Source: Megalobrama amblycephala (taxonomy: Eukaryota; Chordata; Actinopteri; Cypriniformes; Xenocyprididae). From it: a stretch of 64,000 bases of DNA. Made by a program: the position numbers and the translations under genes. Shown piece after piece: positions 48,574 to 60,300 of this stretch. Location of the stretch: the NCBI RefSeq assembly GCF_018812025.1, contig NC_063054.1:3577433-3641432 (forward strand), written 5' to 3'. Positions within the stretch are counted from its first letter, which is position 1, and every line of letters starts with the position of its first letter. The notes beneath the pieces are model-generated. The model was not told the DNA's origin, ran no database searches, and worked only from the letters and a program-made list of their open reading frames with translations.

Positions 48574-50307
48574 TAAACGGATAGTTCACCCAAAAATGAA
48601 AATTATGATTTACTCACCCTCAAGCCAACCCTCAGTGTGTATGACTATCTTCTTTCAGCCAGACACAATCAGAGTTATATTAAAAAATATTCTGGCTCTT
48701 CCGAGCTTTATAATGGGAATGAATGATTTTGAAGCCCAAAAAAGTGCATCCATCCATCATAAAAGTAACCCATACGACTCCAGGGGGTTAATAAATATCC
48801 ATATTTATAACTTTAGAAACTAAAATAACCGTACGCAAGTCTAGTTCTGGCAGAAGAGTGACGCTGACCCGACGTATTGATGAATGTGGAAACGCAGAGG
48901 GTAGAGCAAAACAACAGAATTAGAAGTCTAAAATGAGCATTTTTAAAGAGAAATGTGGGAGGAACTTAAGTTTGTTGCCCCGCCCTATTTGTTTGAACCG
49001 CAAGATGCATCTGCTCTCACCTAAACTTACGCTACATCCTACGCCAGAACTCGACTCTCTCATGAATGCGCGGATGTACAGTACAGTCCAAAAGTTTGGA
49101 ACCACTAAGATTTTTAATGTTTTTAAAAGAAGTTTCGTCTGCTCACCAAGGCTACATTTATTTAATTAAAAATACAGTAAAAAACAGTAATATTGTGAAA
49201 TATTATTACAATTTAAAATAACTGTTTACTATTTGAAATATATTTGACAAAGTAATTTATTCCTGTGATGCGAAGCTGAATTTTCAGCATCATTACTCCA
49301 GTCTTCAGTGTCACATGATCCTTCAGAAATCATTCTAATATGCTGATCTGCTGCTCAATAAATATTTATGATTATTTTCAATGTTGAAAACAGTTGTGTA
49401 CTTTTTTTTTCAGGATTCCTTGATGAATAGAAAGTTCAAAAGAACAGCATTTATCTGAAATACAAAGCTTCTGTAGCATTATACACTACCGTTCAAAAGT
49501 TTGGGGTCAGTAAGAATTTTTATTTTTATTTTTTTGAAAAGAAATTAAAGAAATGAATACTTTTATTCAGCAAGGATGCATTAAATCAATCAAAAGTGGC
49601 AGTAAAGACATTTATAATGTTACAAAAGATTAGATTTCAGATAAACACTGTTCTTTTGAACTTTCTATTCATCAAATAATCCTGAAAAAAAATATTGTAC
49701 ACAAATATTTTGTACAATTGTACACATTAAATGTTTCTTGAGCAGCAGATCAGCATATTAGAATGATTTCTGAAGGATCATGTGACACTGAAGACTGGAG
49801 TAATGATGCTGAAAATTCAGCTTTGATCACAGGAATAAATTACTTTGTGAAATATATTCAAATAGGAAACAGTTATTTTAAATTGTAATAATATTTCACA
49901 ATATTACTGTTTTTACTGTATTTTTAATTAAATAAATGTAGCCTTGGTGAGCAGACGAAACTTCTTTTAAAAACATTAAAAATCTTAGTGGTTCCAAACT
50001 TTTGGACTGTACTGTACGTTACCAGAAGCTAGATATTTTAGTTTATAAAGTTACGGATATGGATATTTTTCCCATTGCTTCACTTCAGAAGGCCTTTATT
50101 AACTCTCTGGAGTCGTATGGATTACTTTTATGACGAATGGATGCACTTTTTTGGGCTTCAAAATCTTGGTTACTATTCACTCCCATTATAAAGCTTAGAA
50201 GATTTTTTAATATAACTCTGATTGTGTTTGACTGAAATAAAAAAATCATATGCACCTAGGATGGTTTGAAGGTGAGTAAATTTTAATTTTTGGGTGAACT
50301 ATCCCAA
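48574..50307. mobile_element. GGATAGTTCACCC foldback MITE interrupted by copy B
   Basis: Ends GGATAGTTCACCCAAAAATG and TTTTTGGGTGAACTATCCC are near-perfect inverted repeats. Subterminal parts such as TGCATCCATCCATCATAAAA and its inverse near 50130 also pair. The core is split at a TA by the MITE at 49078-50017. Confidence 0.9.
49078..50017. mobile_element. Tc1/mariner-like foldback MITE, copy B
   Basis: Same ends and internal order as copy A (45658-46597), differing by scattered single bases. Flanked by TA on both sides (GGATGTA before, TACGTTACC after), a Tc1/mariner-type target duplication. Confidence 0.9.
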
Positions 50308-50920
50308 AGACAAATGCAAAAACATCAGTAGCTTATTTTAGTATATTGTTTGGGTTTCAGATTGCAAACAAAATGATTTTAATAATTATAATTATTTTTA
50401 ATGTCATTTACAATCTTGTCTCTATCAATGAAAACTGTATGTGTCAATATGTAGTTTTCGTCAGATATGTCTAATGGAGTGGCATTAGTTCTAAAAACAT
50501 CTTTACAGTAAGGGACAACGTTTCCTGCATGTACCAGATGAAATCTGCATGTAAATGACCAGCATGTAAATGACTCTGATGAGGCGATTCTTTTGATGTT
50601 TTAGTCAAAAACATTCACAAATCAGTGGTTTGATTCTGACTCTGTGACTAAGGCTGCAGACAGTCGATCAGATGAGGGTATCTCTGGAGACAAGAAGTGA
50701 AGCTAAAATTGGATTCGGACATTCATGTTTCATACTTTCCTTCCAAAGAAGGCATCCTCCGAAGGCAGCATTTTTAAGCTTTCGGATGCAGCCTGAGTCA
50801 GAATTAGTGACTCACTGAATAGTGAATCATTTATGTTAGATTCCAAATGAACCAGCAACAATTACTAGTAATAAAAAATATTCTCAATACTTTTTTTTCA
50901 AACAGGCAGTAATATTCTTA

Positions 50921-51358
50921 CACTTTAAAAAATGCTGGGTTAAAAACAACCCAGTGTTGAAAATGGACAAACACAGCAATTGGGTTGTTTTGACCCAGCT
51001 GTTGGGTTAAATGTTTGCCCAACTGGCTTGGTAGTTTTATTTAACTCAATTATTATTTAAAAATTACAGTATTGCTTGCTTAAAATGAACCCAAAGTATG
51101 TTGGAAATTAACATTTATTAATATGTTTAATAAATGAACATTGCTTATTAATAAATGTTCACCTTTTGATTATTATTGTTTCCTCTAGTAATTATGTGTC
51201 TGATTTTTAATTTCCAACCTATTTTGGGTTCATTTTAAGTCAGTCATATAGCCATTTTTAAACTGCCCAGCACGTTGAGCAAACATTTAACCCAATTGCT
51301 GGGTTTGTCCATTTTCAACCCAACTTGGGTTGTTTTCAACCCACCATTTTTTAGAGTG
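50921..51358. mobile_element. Short MITE with AACCCA/TGGGTT repeats
   Basis: Ends CACTTTAAAAAATGCTGGGT and ACCCACCATTTTTTAGAGTG are inverted. Multiple AACCCAGTG/TTGGGTT words pair across the element. Non-coding. 51360-52650 beyond it is AT-rich intron without a supportable gene. Confidence 0.85.
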
Positions 51359-52658
51359 AACAAAACACAACAAGACATTTACTTTGCACAAATACGGTCA
51401 GGATCACTAAAGTGAGCATCAAATTGATGATAACTGATGGCTATCTTTCTTGAACTGGATATACACATTTGCAATCTGCATACAGACTGTTTGTAACATA
51501 ATTTATTATAACAGAATTACATTAATTATTATTTGTTTGTTTTTATTCTTTATTTTCTGTGTACCATTTAAGATCGCATTCTCTCGATTGCCTTCTCATC
51601 TTTGATGCACTCTTTTTAAACATCTTTGAATAAATCTTTCCTGCTGTTCTTGTTAGATATGATCAGGATATTCCTTTGCTTGTATTTTTGCACAGCAGTG
51701 ATGCACCAGCATCCAGAGAATAACTATTAATCTTGCTCAAATCAGAGCTATTTTGAACCAGCAGAAGCAGGTCAATGCCATGAAAACATACAGTTTGAGA
51801 TACTCGCATCCTCCACAGTTCCAATTAATTATCTTCAAATCCACTGCAAAATTGAACAGTTTTGAAGATCTAAAACTGCAGAGCATGCAGATTTAGCTTA
51901 AAGTTAGTATTGCGTTAAAGAGTGATGTGTGATGTTGATGTGTGTACTTTTCCCTCTATTTATACACATGTATTCTGATTTCATGAGTTTGAAACCTAGT
52001 TCAACATGCACTATGATTAAAAAGGTTATTTGGACAACACTTAAGCACCACAGCATTCCTTTTCCAAAAAAAGGGGGGAAAAATACCTTAAACTGTCTTA
52101 ACATAACAATAATTCTTTTTTTTTAACATCCCCTATATTTGAAACATAAGTTAATGCAGATTTCAGCTGTAATGAATTGACCTCAGATGAACCTTTTGAT
52201 ACTGATTTGCTGATGTTGAATTTTTTATTTTTTTTAAAAGAAATATTAAAGTAGCCACAATAGTTTTTTAATTAAGGATGAAGCCTTTTTGATTGGCCTA
52301 TGACCTATTTGTTTGTACGCTTGTTATTTGTGCTGACCCATGGGTACTGACTCGTGCACCGAAAACACCCTGCATAATAGATCACACACATTTTCAGATC
52401 ACTGTTTTCATGATTAAAAATTAGTGTGGGAAAATGTATACACCAGATGGTTTGACTTCCCATGGCCATTAACCTTTAATTGGTATGGCTTCAATCCATC
52501 ATAGCACATTTCCTCTTCAGAACTTGGCAGTTGTAAAAATCCCTGCTGATTTAATTTCAGCCAGATATTGCTGATCTCAATCAATCTGAGTCCATCATGT
52601 AGTAATCAATCAGAAGCACAGTCTCTCTAACGTTGGGAGCGATTTGCATGTTTTTCAG

Positions 52659-52836
52659 ATCGACAGTGTGCAAAGTCTCCTGCAGTGCCCGAGCATTCTG
52701 GTTTGTGTCGGACGTGAGCCTTTTCACCCACTGCTGTTGGACAGCTTCAGGAAGAACTCTTACGACAAACTTCCGAAGCTGAACGTAAAGTCACGCTCTA
52801 GTGTCTGCAGTGATGAAAAGGGGGCCAAGAAAAATG
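52659..52836 (+). CDS. rp1l1: RP1L1, exon 3: end of DCX2
   Basis: A 178-nt exon between the acceptor TTTTTCAG (ends 52658) and donor GTAGGT (from 52837). It continues DCX2 in phase 0 with IDSVQSLLQCPSILVCVGRE, matching the VDSLQALL..PSVLVCAG pattern at the end of the second doublecortin domain in RP1/RP1L1. It then runs into a Lys/Ser-rich linker and ends with one base of a valine codon completed by exon 4 (G + TC). Residues 166-224. Exon boundaries and phase agree on both sides, which makes the gene model secure. Confidence 0.88.
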
Positions 52837-53100
52837 GTAGGTCACTCTGCAAAAAGACATTTTCTTTATCATTAATCATTAATTTTTCTATTACTTCACG
52901 GTAAAAAATATCGAAACATCCTTAAAACAACATACATTTACTTGAAGAAAAATTACGTAAACATAAGACTCATATTGTAAAATATTATTACAATTTAAAA
53001 TAATGTTTTTCTATTTTAATATACTTTAAAATATAATTTATTTCTGTGATGTGAAGCTTAATTTTCAGCATCATTACTTAATACCTTTACTACATTACTT

Positions 53101-53876
53101 AAAAGGATAGTTCACCCAAAAATGAAAATTCTGTCATTTATTACTCACACTCATGCCGTTCCACACCCATAAGACCTCTGTTGATCTTCGGAACACAAAT
53201 TAAGATATTTTTGTTGAAATACGATGGCTCAGTGAGGCCTGCATAGCCAGCAATGACATTTCCTCTCTCAAGATCCATTAATGTATTAAAAACATATTTA
53301 AATCAGTTCATGTGAGTACAGTGGTTCAATATTAATATTATAAAGCGATGAGAATATTTTTGGACCGCCATAAAAACAAAATAACGACTTATATAGTGAT
53401 GGCCGATTTCAAAACTGCTTCAGGAAGATTCGGAGCGTTATGAATCAGCGTGTCGAATCAGAGGTTCGGAGCGCCAAAGTCACATGATTTCAGAAGTTTG
53501 CCGGTTTGACACGCGATCCGAATCACTGATTCGACTCAAAAGATTCATAATGCTCCGAAGCTTCATGAAATCGGCAGTGTTTTGAAATCGGCCATCACTA
53601 AATAAGTCGTTATTTAGTTTTTTTGGTGCACCAAAAATATTCTTGTCGCTTTATAATAATATTGAACCACTGTACTCACATGAACTGATTTAAATATGTT
53701 TTTAATACATTAATGGATCTTGAGAGAGGAAATGTCATTGCTGGCTATGCAGGCCTCACTGAGCCATCGGATTTCAACAAAAATATCTTCATTTGTGTTT
53801 CGAAGATTAATGAAGGTTTTACGGGTGTGGAACGGCATGAGTGTGAGTAATATTTTTGGATAAACTAACCCTTTAA
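53101..53876. mobile_element. Foldback MITE in rp1l1 intron 3
   Basis: AAAGGATAGTTCACCCAAAA at the left and TTTGGATAAACTAACCCTTT at the right. Long inverted arms include CCTGCATAGCCAGCAATGAC against GTCATTGCTGGCTATGCAGG, perfect over 20 bases, and TTCATGTGAGTACAGTGGTT with its inverse. A nearly complete palindrome of 0.78 kb; the small ORF at 53710-53940 is part of it. A decayed MITE fragment precedes it at 52975-53085. Confidence 0.9.
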
Positions 53877-53928
53877 GACTTAATAATGAAGAAAAAATTA
53901 TGATGAGGTTATACTTTAATTGGACAGA

Positions 53929-54192
53929 CACTTTAGACATTTTACTAAGTAACTTGTCAACTACATGTCACCTAACTCTCATTAGAGTATTAGTAGATTG
54001 TTAAGTTAGGGTTAGTAGAATAAGTTGACATGTATTTGCAGTTACTTATAGTCAGTAGAATGTCTGTTGGGGAACATCAAAATAGTGTTAGTAGATATTA
54101 AGCAGACAGTCTACTAATACTCTAATGACTGCTAGTTGACATGTAGTTGCGAAGTTACTTGTAGTTAGTAGAATGTCTAAAGTGGACCATCG
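53929..54192. mobile_element. MITE just upstream of rp1l1 exon 4
   Basis: Left CACTTTAGACATTTTACTAA and right TTAGTAGAATGTCTAAAGTG are inverted ends. CTCATTAGAGTATTAGTAGA and TCTACTAATACTCTAATGAC pair internally. It ends about 145 bp before the exon 4 acceptor. Confidence 0.85.
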
Positions 54193-54337
54193 TTACCAAT
54201 GATTATGAAAATAATGATTTTTTTTTGTTGTTGCAATTTTGCATTTGTGCCCCTTTTTACGTTCATTACATTATAACTTCATATTGTTTAATATTTATTC
54301 TTATACTTATTTACTGTGGTTACTTTCTTACTTGTAG

Positions 54338-57300
54338 TCAACTTTGGACTAGAAACCAAGAGAAGCGTCATCCACCCAAGGTGCGATTCAAGCAACAGAT
54401 CAGCAAGACTGTCCATCTCATCTGAAAAGTTGTTTCCAAATGGACTTAACTCACTACCTCCAGGGCACAGAGGCGACTGTCCTCATACAAGAGAAAACAT
54501 GATGGATGATGACATTGAAAAGCGAGTTCTGGTCAACCAAGATGGAAGCCTGTCAATGGAAATGAAAGTGCGCTTTCGGCTATTGCACAACGAGACATTG
54601 CACTGGTCCACAGAAGTCAAGAAGTCAAAGAGCTCTTTTAATGATTCCCATATCGTACCTGATGATGCTTGTTCACTCTCTCATGGCAGTGCAGAGAGCT
54701 GCTCAGAGGCCGACTCTCTTTCTGCTGGTGAAGCAGAGACTAATAGCACCAAATGTTACCAAAGGCATTTCGAAGAACCACACTGCCAGCACTGCTGTGC
54801 TCAATGTCAAGAGTACGACATCTGGAAGAATCCTGTACCTCCCAGTCAAAAATCTGTAAGACGCATCAGATCCTCAAGCTCAAGTGCATCCTCGCGGAGA
54901 ATAGTGTGCAAAAAGGCATCTACTGACAGCATGCGCACTATGTCCAGTGAAGAGTACACAGAGCATGTAGTGGAAAAGGCAACTTGCATTCAACAGACCA
55001 TCGGGCAGCAGGGCGACACCACGATTGAACAGTGTACCATCAACCATTGCTGCAGTCGAAGTGAAGTGCGCTCAGTGTCCCCTAAAACAAAGAGCACAAG
55101 TGCTATAGAAGACAAGTGTGAGAACACTCAAGCATCTGATAATGATGAGAACAGGCCTTATGTCATATCCTCTAACCTCCCTAAAGATCAATTAAGTGTT
55201 CAGATCACTCAGCCAGAAGAGGAAGATGAGAGGTCTGTATCCGTCGTGAGCTGTTCTTCCCAAATTTTAGCATCACTGAAGGAGGATCAAGATGATGAAG
55301 ATGTCGACCTCCCTCTGAGTATCTCGAGAGCATCCCGTGGCCAACAGGAAGATGCTGAACCAAACCCATGTTCTGTTACACCCTGTAAATCTCCTGCATC
55401 TCCAGTGCGTTTATCACCAAGACCACCAAGCAAAGCTTCATCTTCAAGACAGTCTAAAACGTCCAGAAAGTTTGCCAGTCCAGAAGTAGGCGATGAAGAA
55501 GTCTCAAAGGACGTAGTGACTCCAGGGGCCTCTGAATCAAATGATCAACTAGAAGACATTGATGTGCAAGATACTGAAACAGAAGAAAGGGCACTAAGTG
55601 CAATGTCAGCCAAATCGAAAATGTCTACAAAGTCTGAGTTATCGGCCCCTTATGAAAATGAAAATGCTCCAGAGAATACTGAAGTAAATGATGAAATAAT
55701 AGAGGAGCGATCCTCAAGTGCTATCTCCATAAAATCCAATATTTCTGGAAAATCAAATAAAACAAATGTTTCAGAAGTACTCAAACAGCATGGAAGAGCA
55801 CATAGTGCCATGTCAACAAAGTCTCATAGATCTGACAAATCAAGAAAAACTGAGATCTCTGAGGAACAAAATTCTGAAGTAAGAACATCAAGTGCCATGT
55901 CTGTTAAATCAAATACATCTGTGAGATCCAGACTGTCAGAAAATTGTTTTGAAGAGCTTGCTAATTCACAGGACAGTGTTGAGGAGAGGCCTGTAAGTGC
56001 TGTGTCATCCAAATCAAATATTTCAGCTAAATCTAGTCAGTTTCAAGAGCCACAGTCTGCACCTGATTGGGCATCTGAGGAGAGAATAGAAGAGAAAGCA
56101 TCAAGTGTTAAATCTGGCACATCAAACAAGTCTGGGATTGAAGAGCTGACAAATGATAATCAAACAGAGGAGAGAGTTCACAGCTCCATTTCGATGAAAT
56201 CAAAGATTTCTGCTAGATCTGAAATGTCAATTGATCTGAGCGAGCTTGAGGATCATGAGCAAGACAGAGCTCCCAGTAGCATTTCAATTATATCAAATGT
56301 CTCACAAAAATCTAAGTCTGACATTTCAGAAGTAGCTTCTCATCAAGAAGGAGGGGAATGTTTAAATTCACTGAGTACTTCTGAAGCTGAAGCAGCTACT
56401 CAAGTGGAGTTACCAGGGGAGAGATCGCCAAGCTCTGTGTCATCAGTATCAAATATCTCTAAAAGATCCAGAACATCCAAAATTTCAGAGGCAGACCAAA
56501 GTGAAATACAGGAAAAAGAGGATGTTCAGGAAAGAGCATCAAGCACTATTTCTGTAAAGTCTACTTCATCTGCAAGAGCGAGGAAATCCAAGACAACACC
56601 AACACCAGGATTAGGAGAAGAAATGAAGGAACGATCTCCTAGTGTTATGTCAATCAAATCAAATGCTTCATTGAAATCAAATAAGTCCAAGTTGGAGGAG
56701 GAGGAGACAGAAAACAGAGCCTCCAGTGCTTTGTCTGTCAAATCTGAAGTTTCCACATTGTCAAAAAAATCGAATCTGTCAAACGGAGAGCAACTGGAGG
56801 AAAGAGCATCAAGTGCAATATCAGTTAAATCAAATGTTTCTGTAAGATCTAAAGGGTCCAAAATGTCAGAAGTGGCAGGAGATGATGATGGATTATCTGA
56901 AGATTATGCAGCATCACATTACTCTGAAACATCAAATGAATGCAGAACAGAACCTGAAGAAACCTGCAAAAGCACAGAAAAATCACCAGACATAGAGGAA
57001 AGAGCACCAAGTGCATTGTCTGCAAAATCCAATAGCTCTTCTAAATCCAAGAAATCCAAAGTATCTGATATGGCAGCAGATATTGTGGCTGAAGATAGAG
57101 ATGATTTGAGATCTGCAAGTGTGCTGTCCTCTAAATCTAACATATCTGCAAGATCTGTGAAAACAACGGCCTCAGAAATAAGAGATGGATTGGAAGAATC
57201 AAATCAGTCTGATGGAGTTGAAGTTGCAGAGGAACGGGCTCTGAGTGCCATGTCATCTAAATCCAATGCTTCTGAAAGATTGAAAAAGTCTAATAATTTA

Positions 57301-60300
57301 AATGTGCCATCTGCTTTGCCTCGAGGAGCAGAACACCAAACAGAGGAACGAGCTCAGAGTTCGCTGTCAGCAAGATCGAGCATTTCAACGAAATCCAATA
57401 AGTCCAGAATTTCAGATGTTTTAACTGATGAGCTTGTTGATGCAAAAGACCAAGAAGAAGAGAGAGCTTCAAGTGCTTTGTCTGCAAAGTCAAACGTTTC
57501 TACAAAATCAAAAAAGTCAAATGCTTCTGCAACAGATGTCAATACTGATAACGAGGAAAAAGGGGACCGAGTGCCAAGTGCTATGTCGGGAAGATCTGAT
57601 ATTTCTTCCAAAACCAGTGTCTCTTCAAAATCCAAAGCATCAAAAGTTGCAGAAATACACGCAGAAGAGCCTGATGCAAAAGACCAAGAAGAAGACAGAG
57701 CTTCAAGTGCTTTGTCTGCAAAGTCAAACGTTTCTGCAAAGTCAAAAAAGTCTAATGCTTCTGCAACAGATGTCAATACTGATAACGAGGAAAAAGGGGA
57801 CAGAGTGCCAAGTGCTATGTCAGGAAGATCTGATATTTCTACCAAAACCAGTATCTCTGCAAAATCCAAAGCATCAAAAGTTGCGGAAATACACGCAGAA
57901 GAGCCTGATGCAAAAGACCAAGAAGAAGAGAGAGCTTCAAGTGCTTTGTCTGCAAAGTCAAACATTTCTGCAAAGTCAAAAAAGTCAAATGCTGCTGCAA
58001 CAGATGTCAATACTGATAACGAGGAAAAAGGTGACCGAGTGCCAAGTGCTATGTCGGGAAGATCTGATATTTCTACCAAAACCAGTATCTCTGCAAAATC
58101 CAAAGCATCAAAAGTTGCGGAAATACACGCAGAAGAGCCTGATGCAAAAGACCAAGAAGAAGAGAGAGCTTCAAGTGCTTTGTCTGCAAAGTCAAACATT
58201 TCTGCAAAGTCAAAAAAGTCAAATGCTGCTGCAACAGATGTCAATACTGATAACGAGGAAAAAGGGGACCGAGTACCAAGTGCTATGTCGGGAAGATCTG
58301 ATATTTCTACCAAAACCAGTATCTCTGCAAAATCCAAAGCATCAAAAGTTGCAGAAATACATGCAGAAGAGCCTGATGCAAAAGACCAAGAAGAAGAGAG
58401 ATATAATGATGAAGAGCCTGATGATGAAGAAAGTGAAGTGAAAGCACCAAGTGTTACTAAATCCAGAAATTCAGTAAGATCCAATAAGTCAAAGCATACA
58501 GAGGAAGAAGAGGTTCAGAGTCTAGGTAGACCTCCAAGTGCCATTTCAATAATGTCTGAAGCCATACCTGATGAAAATGAGATCTCAAATGAGGGAGAAA
58601 TTCAAGAAAGGGCTCCAAGTGCAGTGTCTGCAAAATCAAAATCTTCTGTAAGATCCAGAACATCGAAAATTTCAGAAAGAGATGAACCAGATAAGAGGGC
58701 ACCAAGTTCGAGGTCATTGAAATCTGATGTCTCTGGAAGATCTGGTCTAGAATACCCTGTCAATGAAGATATACAAAAGGAAGCGAGAACAGAAAGCGCT
58801 TTGTCCTCTATTTCTAATCTTTCTGCAAGATCAAACAAGTCAGAAGATTCTGAGCTAATTCAAAATGTACAGCAGAGAGCACCAAGTGCAGCATCAGCTA
58901 CATCTGCAAGATCTAAGAGGTCAAATATTTCAGGAGTTGCTCCTAAAGAAACTGGTAACACAGATTTAGGAGATGTTCGATCATCAAGTGCAATGTCTGC
59001 AAAATCTTGTGCATCTGAGAAATCAAATAATTCAGAAAGAACAGCTAAAGATGAAGAAGCAAATAAAGTGGTAGAAAGGACAACAAGCTCTTTGTCAGTA
59101 AAGTCAACTCCATCTACAACTGCCACTGTTAAATCAAGTGTTGTGCCTACCAAATCAAATGCTTCTGCAAAGTCCCTCCTCTCAGAAGCTGAAGAGCCTG
59201 ACGGAAGATCGACAAGTGTGGTGTCTAATGCATCTGCAGAATCTGAAGTGTCTAAAGCAGGTGTGGATAAAAAAGCAAACAGATCACCAAGCAAATTGTC
59301 AGTTAAGTCAAACGTATCTACAAGATCCAGGAAGTCTAAGGTTTCTGAGGGTCAGGTTGATGCAGCCACAAACATTGTAGATATGGAACTGAACAGAGGT
59401 GAGAGTCCTGTGTCTGATCGATCAAAAGTATCTCAAGGGGAGAACTCAAATAAATATTCTTGTGGTGCAATAAACAAGTCATCAAGTCTAATGGCATCAT
59501 CTGAAAAAGACTCTGAACATGAAGAATTACCTGCAAGTCCTCTCTCTAAAAAGTCAGCAAAGTCCAAAATCAGCTCAATTTGTTCCGCCTCTGAAAGAGT
59601 TTTAACACCAACAAGCACCTCAGTATCTATTGGGATAGTTGAAGACCATGAAGCTGATGATGTTGAGGAAATAGATGAAGGCGCTGTTTCAATGAACTCA
59701 AGAGCATCTGCTTCATCGAAGACTGAAATATGTGGTAGATCTGACCAGTGTTTTTCAAAATCTCCAGTACAAATAACAACTGAAACAACACAGACCCCAG
59801 AGGAAAGACCTAAAAGTTTTGCATCATCTAAGTCAAATGTCTCTAGTAAATCTAAGTCCAAATGCTCTCATTGCAGCTCTACATTTCCTAGAGACACAAT
59901 CCAGGACAGAGATGATGTTGCAAGCAATAAATCCTCAAAAACAAAGCATTTAAATATTGCATCTGATAGTCAACCATCTGCCACTGGTTCAGTAAGGCAG
60001 AGCTCTCCAAATGAAGAGATACGTCCATCTAGCAAAGCTTCTGGTACATCTGTACACACTGAAAACACAGGTCAAGAGAAAACTGAAAGTCCAGATATTA
60101 CCCATAAATCTCAAAGTGTCTGTTCAAAATGCAGTTCTACAAAACAGAAAATACAAATTTCAAGTGCCTCACCAATCTCAGACTCTGAGAAATCTAAAAC
60201 CAATGAGGGAGATACTGCAGAAATGACTGACAGACCAAAGAGTAATTTATCCAGTTCATCATCTCATTTGAAAGTAAATAGTCAAAAGAATGATCTTAAA

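Noticed and set aside
54316..54337. Coding sequence starting at 54316
   Set aside because: These bases belong to the intron; the acceptor TTGTAG ends at 54337 and phase with exon 3 is satisfied only from 54338.
57354..58484. Long ORFs on both strands in other frames (376 and 337 codons)
   Set aside because: Products of the 234-bp tandem repeat; a frame without stops in one unit is open in all units.
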